From an uncultured Methylophilaceae bacterium (GTDB taxonomy: Bacteria; Pseudomonadota; Gammaproteobacteria; Burkholderiales; Methylophilaceae): a DNA stretch of 34,442 nt. A model generated the notes under the pieces. That model searched no databases and was not told the DNA's origin. It saw only the letters and a list, made by a program, of their open reading frames with translations. Positions 34,261 through 34,442 of the stretch are shown piece by piece. The DNA lies in assembly GCA_903953055.1 (NCBI GenBank), contig CAJBIA010000038.1, positions 1-34,442 on the forward strand, given 5' to 3'. The stretch's first letter is position 1. Each line of letters begins with the position of its first letter. Made by a program: the position numbers and the translations under genes.

Positions 34261-34442
34261 TTAAGCGCCGGCCACATTGGGTGTACGCACACGAATATGC
34301 AGTTCACGAAGCTGCTTTTCATCCACTTCATTTGGCGCATTCGTCATTAGGCATTGAGCGCGCTGCGTTTTCGGGAACGCAATCACGTCACGAATAGACT
34401 CAGCACCCGCCATCAAGGTTACCAAACGGTCTAGGCCGAAGG
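34261..34442 (-). CDS. aspS: Aspartate--tRNA ligase, C-terminal end (5' part outside window)
   Basis: The last 60 residues are read from the right edge to the TAA at 34263-34261. The class II motif 3 ([24 protein letters not shown]) is at the edge, and the sequence ends with the usual [11 protein letters not shown] tail. This matches a bacterial AspRS. It lies upstream of nudB on the minus strand. Confidence 0.95.
   Translation of the reverse strand, partial: FGLDRLVTLMAGAESIRDVIAFPKTQRAQCLMTNAPNEVDEKQLRELHIRVRTPNVAGA

Noticed and set aside
1-34442. CRISPR array, defence island or prophage
   Set aside because: No spaced direct repeats, cas-like proteins, toxin-antitoxin pairs, transposases or phage structural genes were seen on either strand.

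Overview
The window is a continuous stretch of chromosome from a Gram-negative proteobacterium. A complete Tol-Pal envelope cluster, outer-membrane lipoproteins, RuvABC, XerD and a classic rpsU/dnaG/rpoD macromolecular-synthesis block all support this. The modest G+C, the yqeY gene between rpsU and dnaG, and an Azoarcus-type tRNA-Ile intron suggest a betaproteobacterium, possibly a Methylophilaceae-like methylotroph. That family assignment is inference from gene style; no marker was searched. No phage, insertion sequence, plasmid function or CRISPR array was seen. No gene-free stretch exceeds 300 bases.

Layout. Positions 1-3146 (+) hold a tight trio: the 3' end of a proline iminopeptidase gene, a YihY/BrkB membrane protein fused to a cyclic-nucleotide-binding domain, and a TPR protein with a 2OG-Fe(II) oxygenase-like C-terminus. 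These are followed by a CDF metal exporter (-), an AI-2E/PerM-type permease (+) and an unrecognised Rossmann-like protein (-). Positions 6394-11395 (-) hold rpsU, yqeY, dnaG, rpoD and, 17 bases after the rpoD stop, a tRNA-Ile(CAU) gene. That tRNA is split in its anticodon loop by a 200-nt group I intron and closes with a strong terminator. This is the most notable feature of the window.

Positions 11438-14861 carry tsaD, plsY, folB, xerD and ogt. The rpsP-rimM-trmD-rplS ribosome/tRNA operon (-) follows, with an unusually long Ala/Glu/Pro-rich tail on S16. Next come queE-queC (queuosine/7-deazaguanine), the ybgC-tolQ-tolR-tolA-tolB-pal-cpoB envelope cluster, ruvC-ruvA-ruvB and yebC, all on the minus strand. 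The right part (26855-34442) holds a DMT-family exporter, a stand-alone CBS-pair protein, tRNA hydroxylation protein TrhP, a YjbQ-family protein, a small MliC-like lipoprotein, a ClsB-like phospholipid synthase with an EEP-family partner, nadA, nudB and the 3' end of aspS.

How it fits together: most genes are housekeeping genes in close-packed co-directional runs. Several neighbours overlap by ATGA or GTGA. Four of the five convergent gene pairs end in interlocked stop codons sharing exactly four bases, with no room for a terminator. The fifth has a perfect 21-bp bidirectional terminator. The candidate unusual biology is the self-splicing-type tRNA intron, the S16 tail, the domain-fused YihY and TPR-oxygenase proteins, and a palindrome in front of the unknown gene at 5542-6300.
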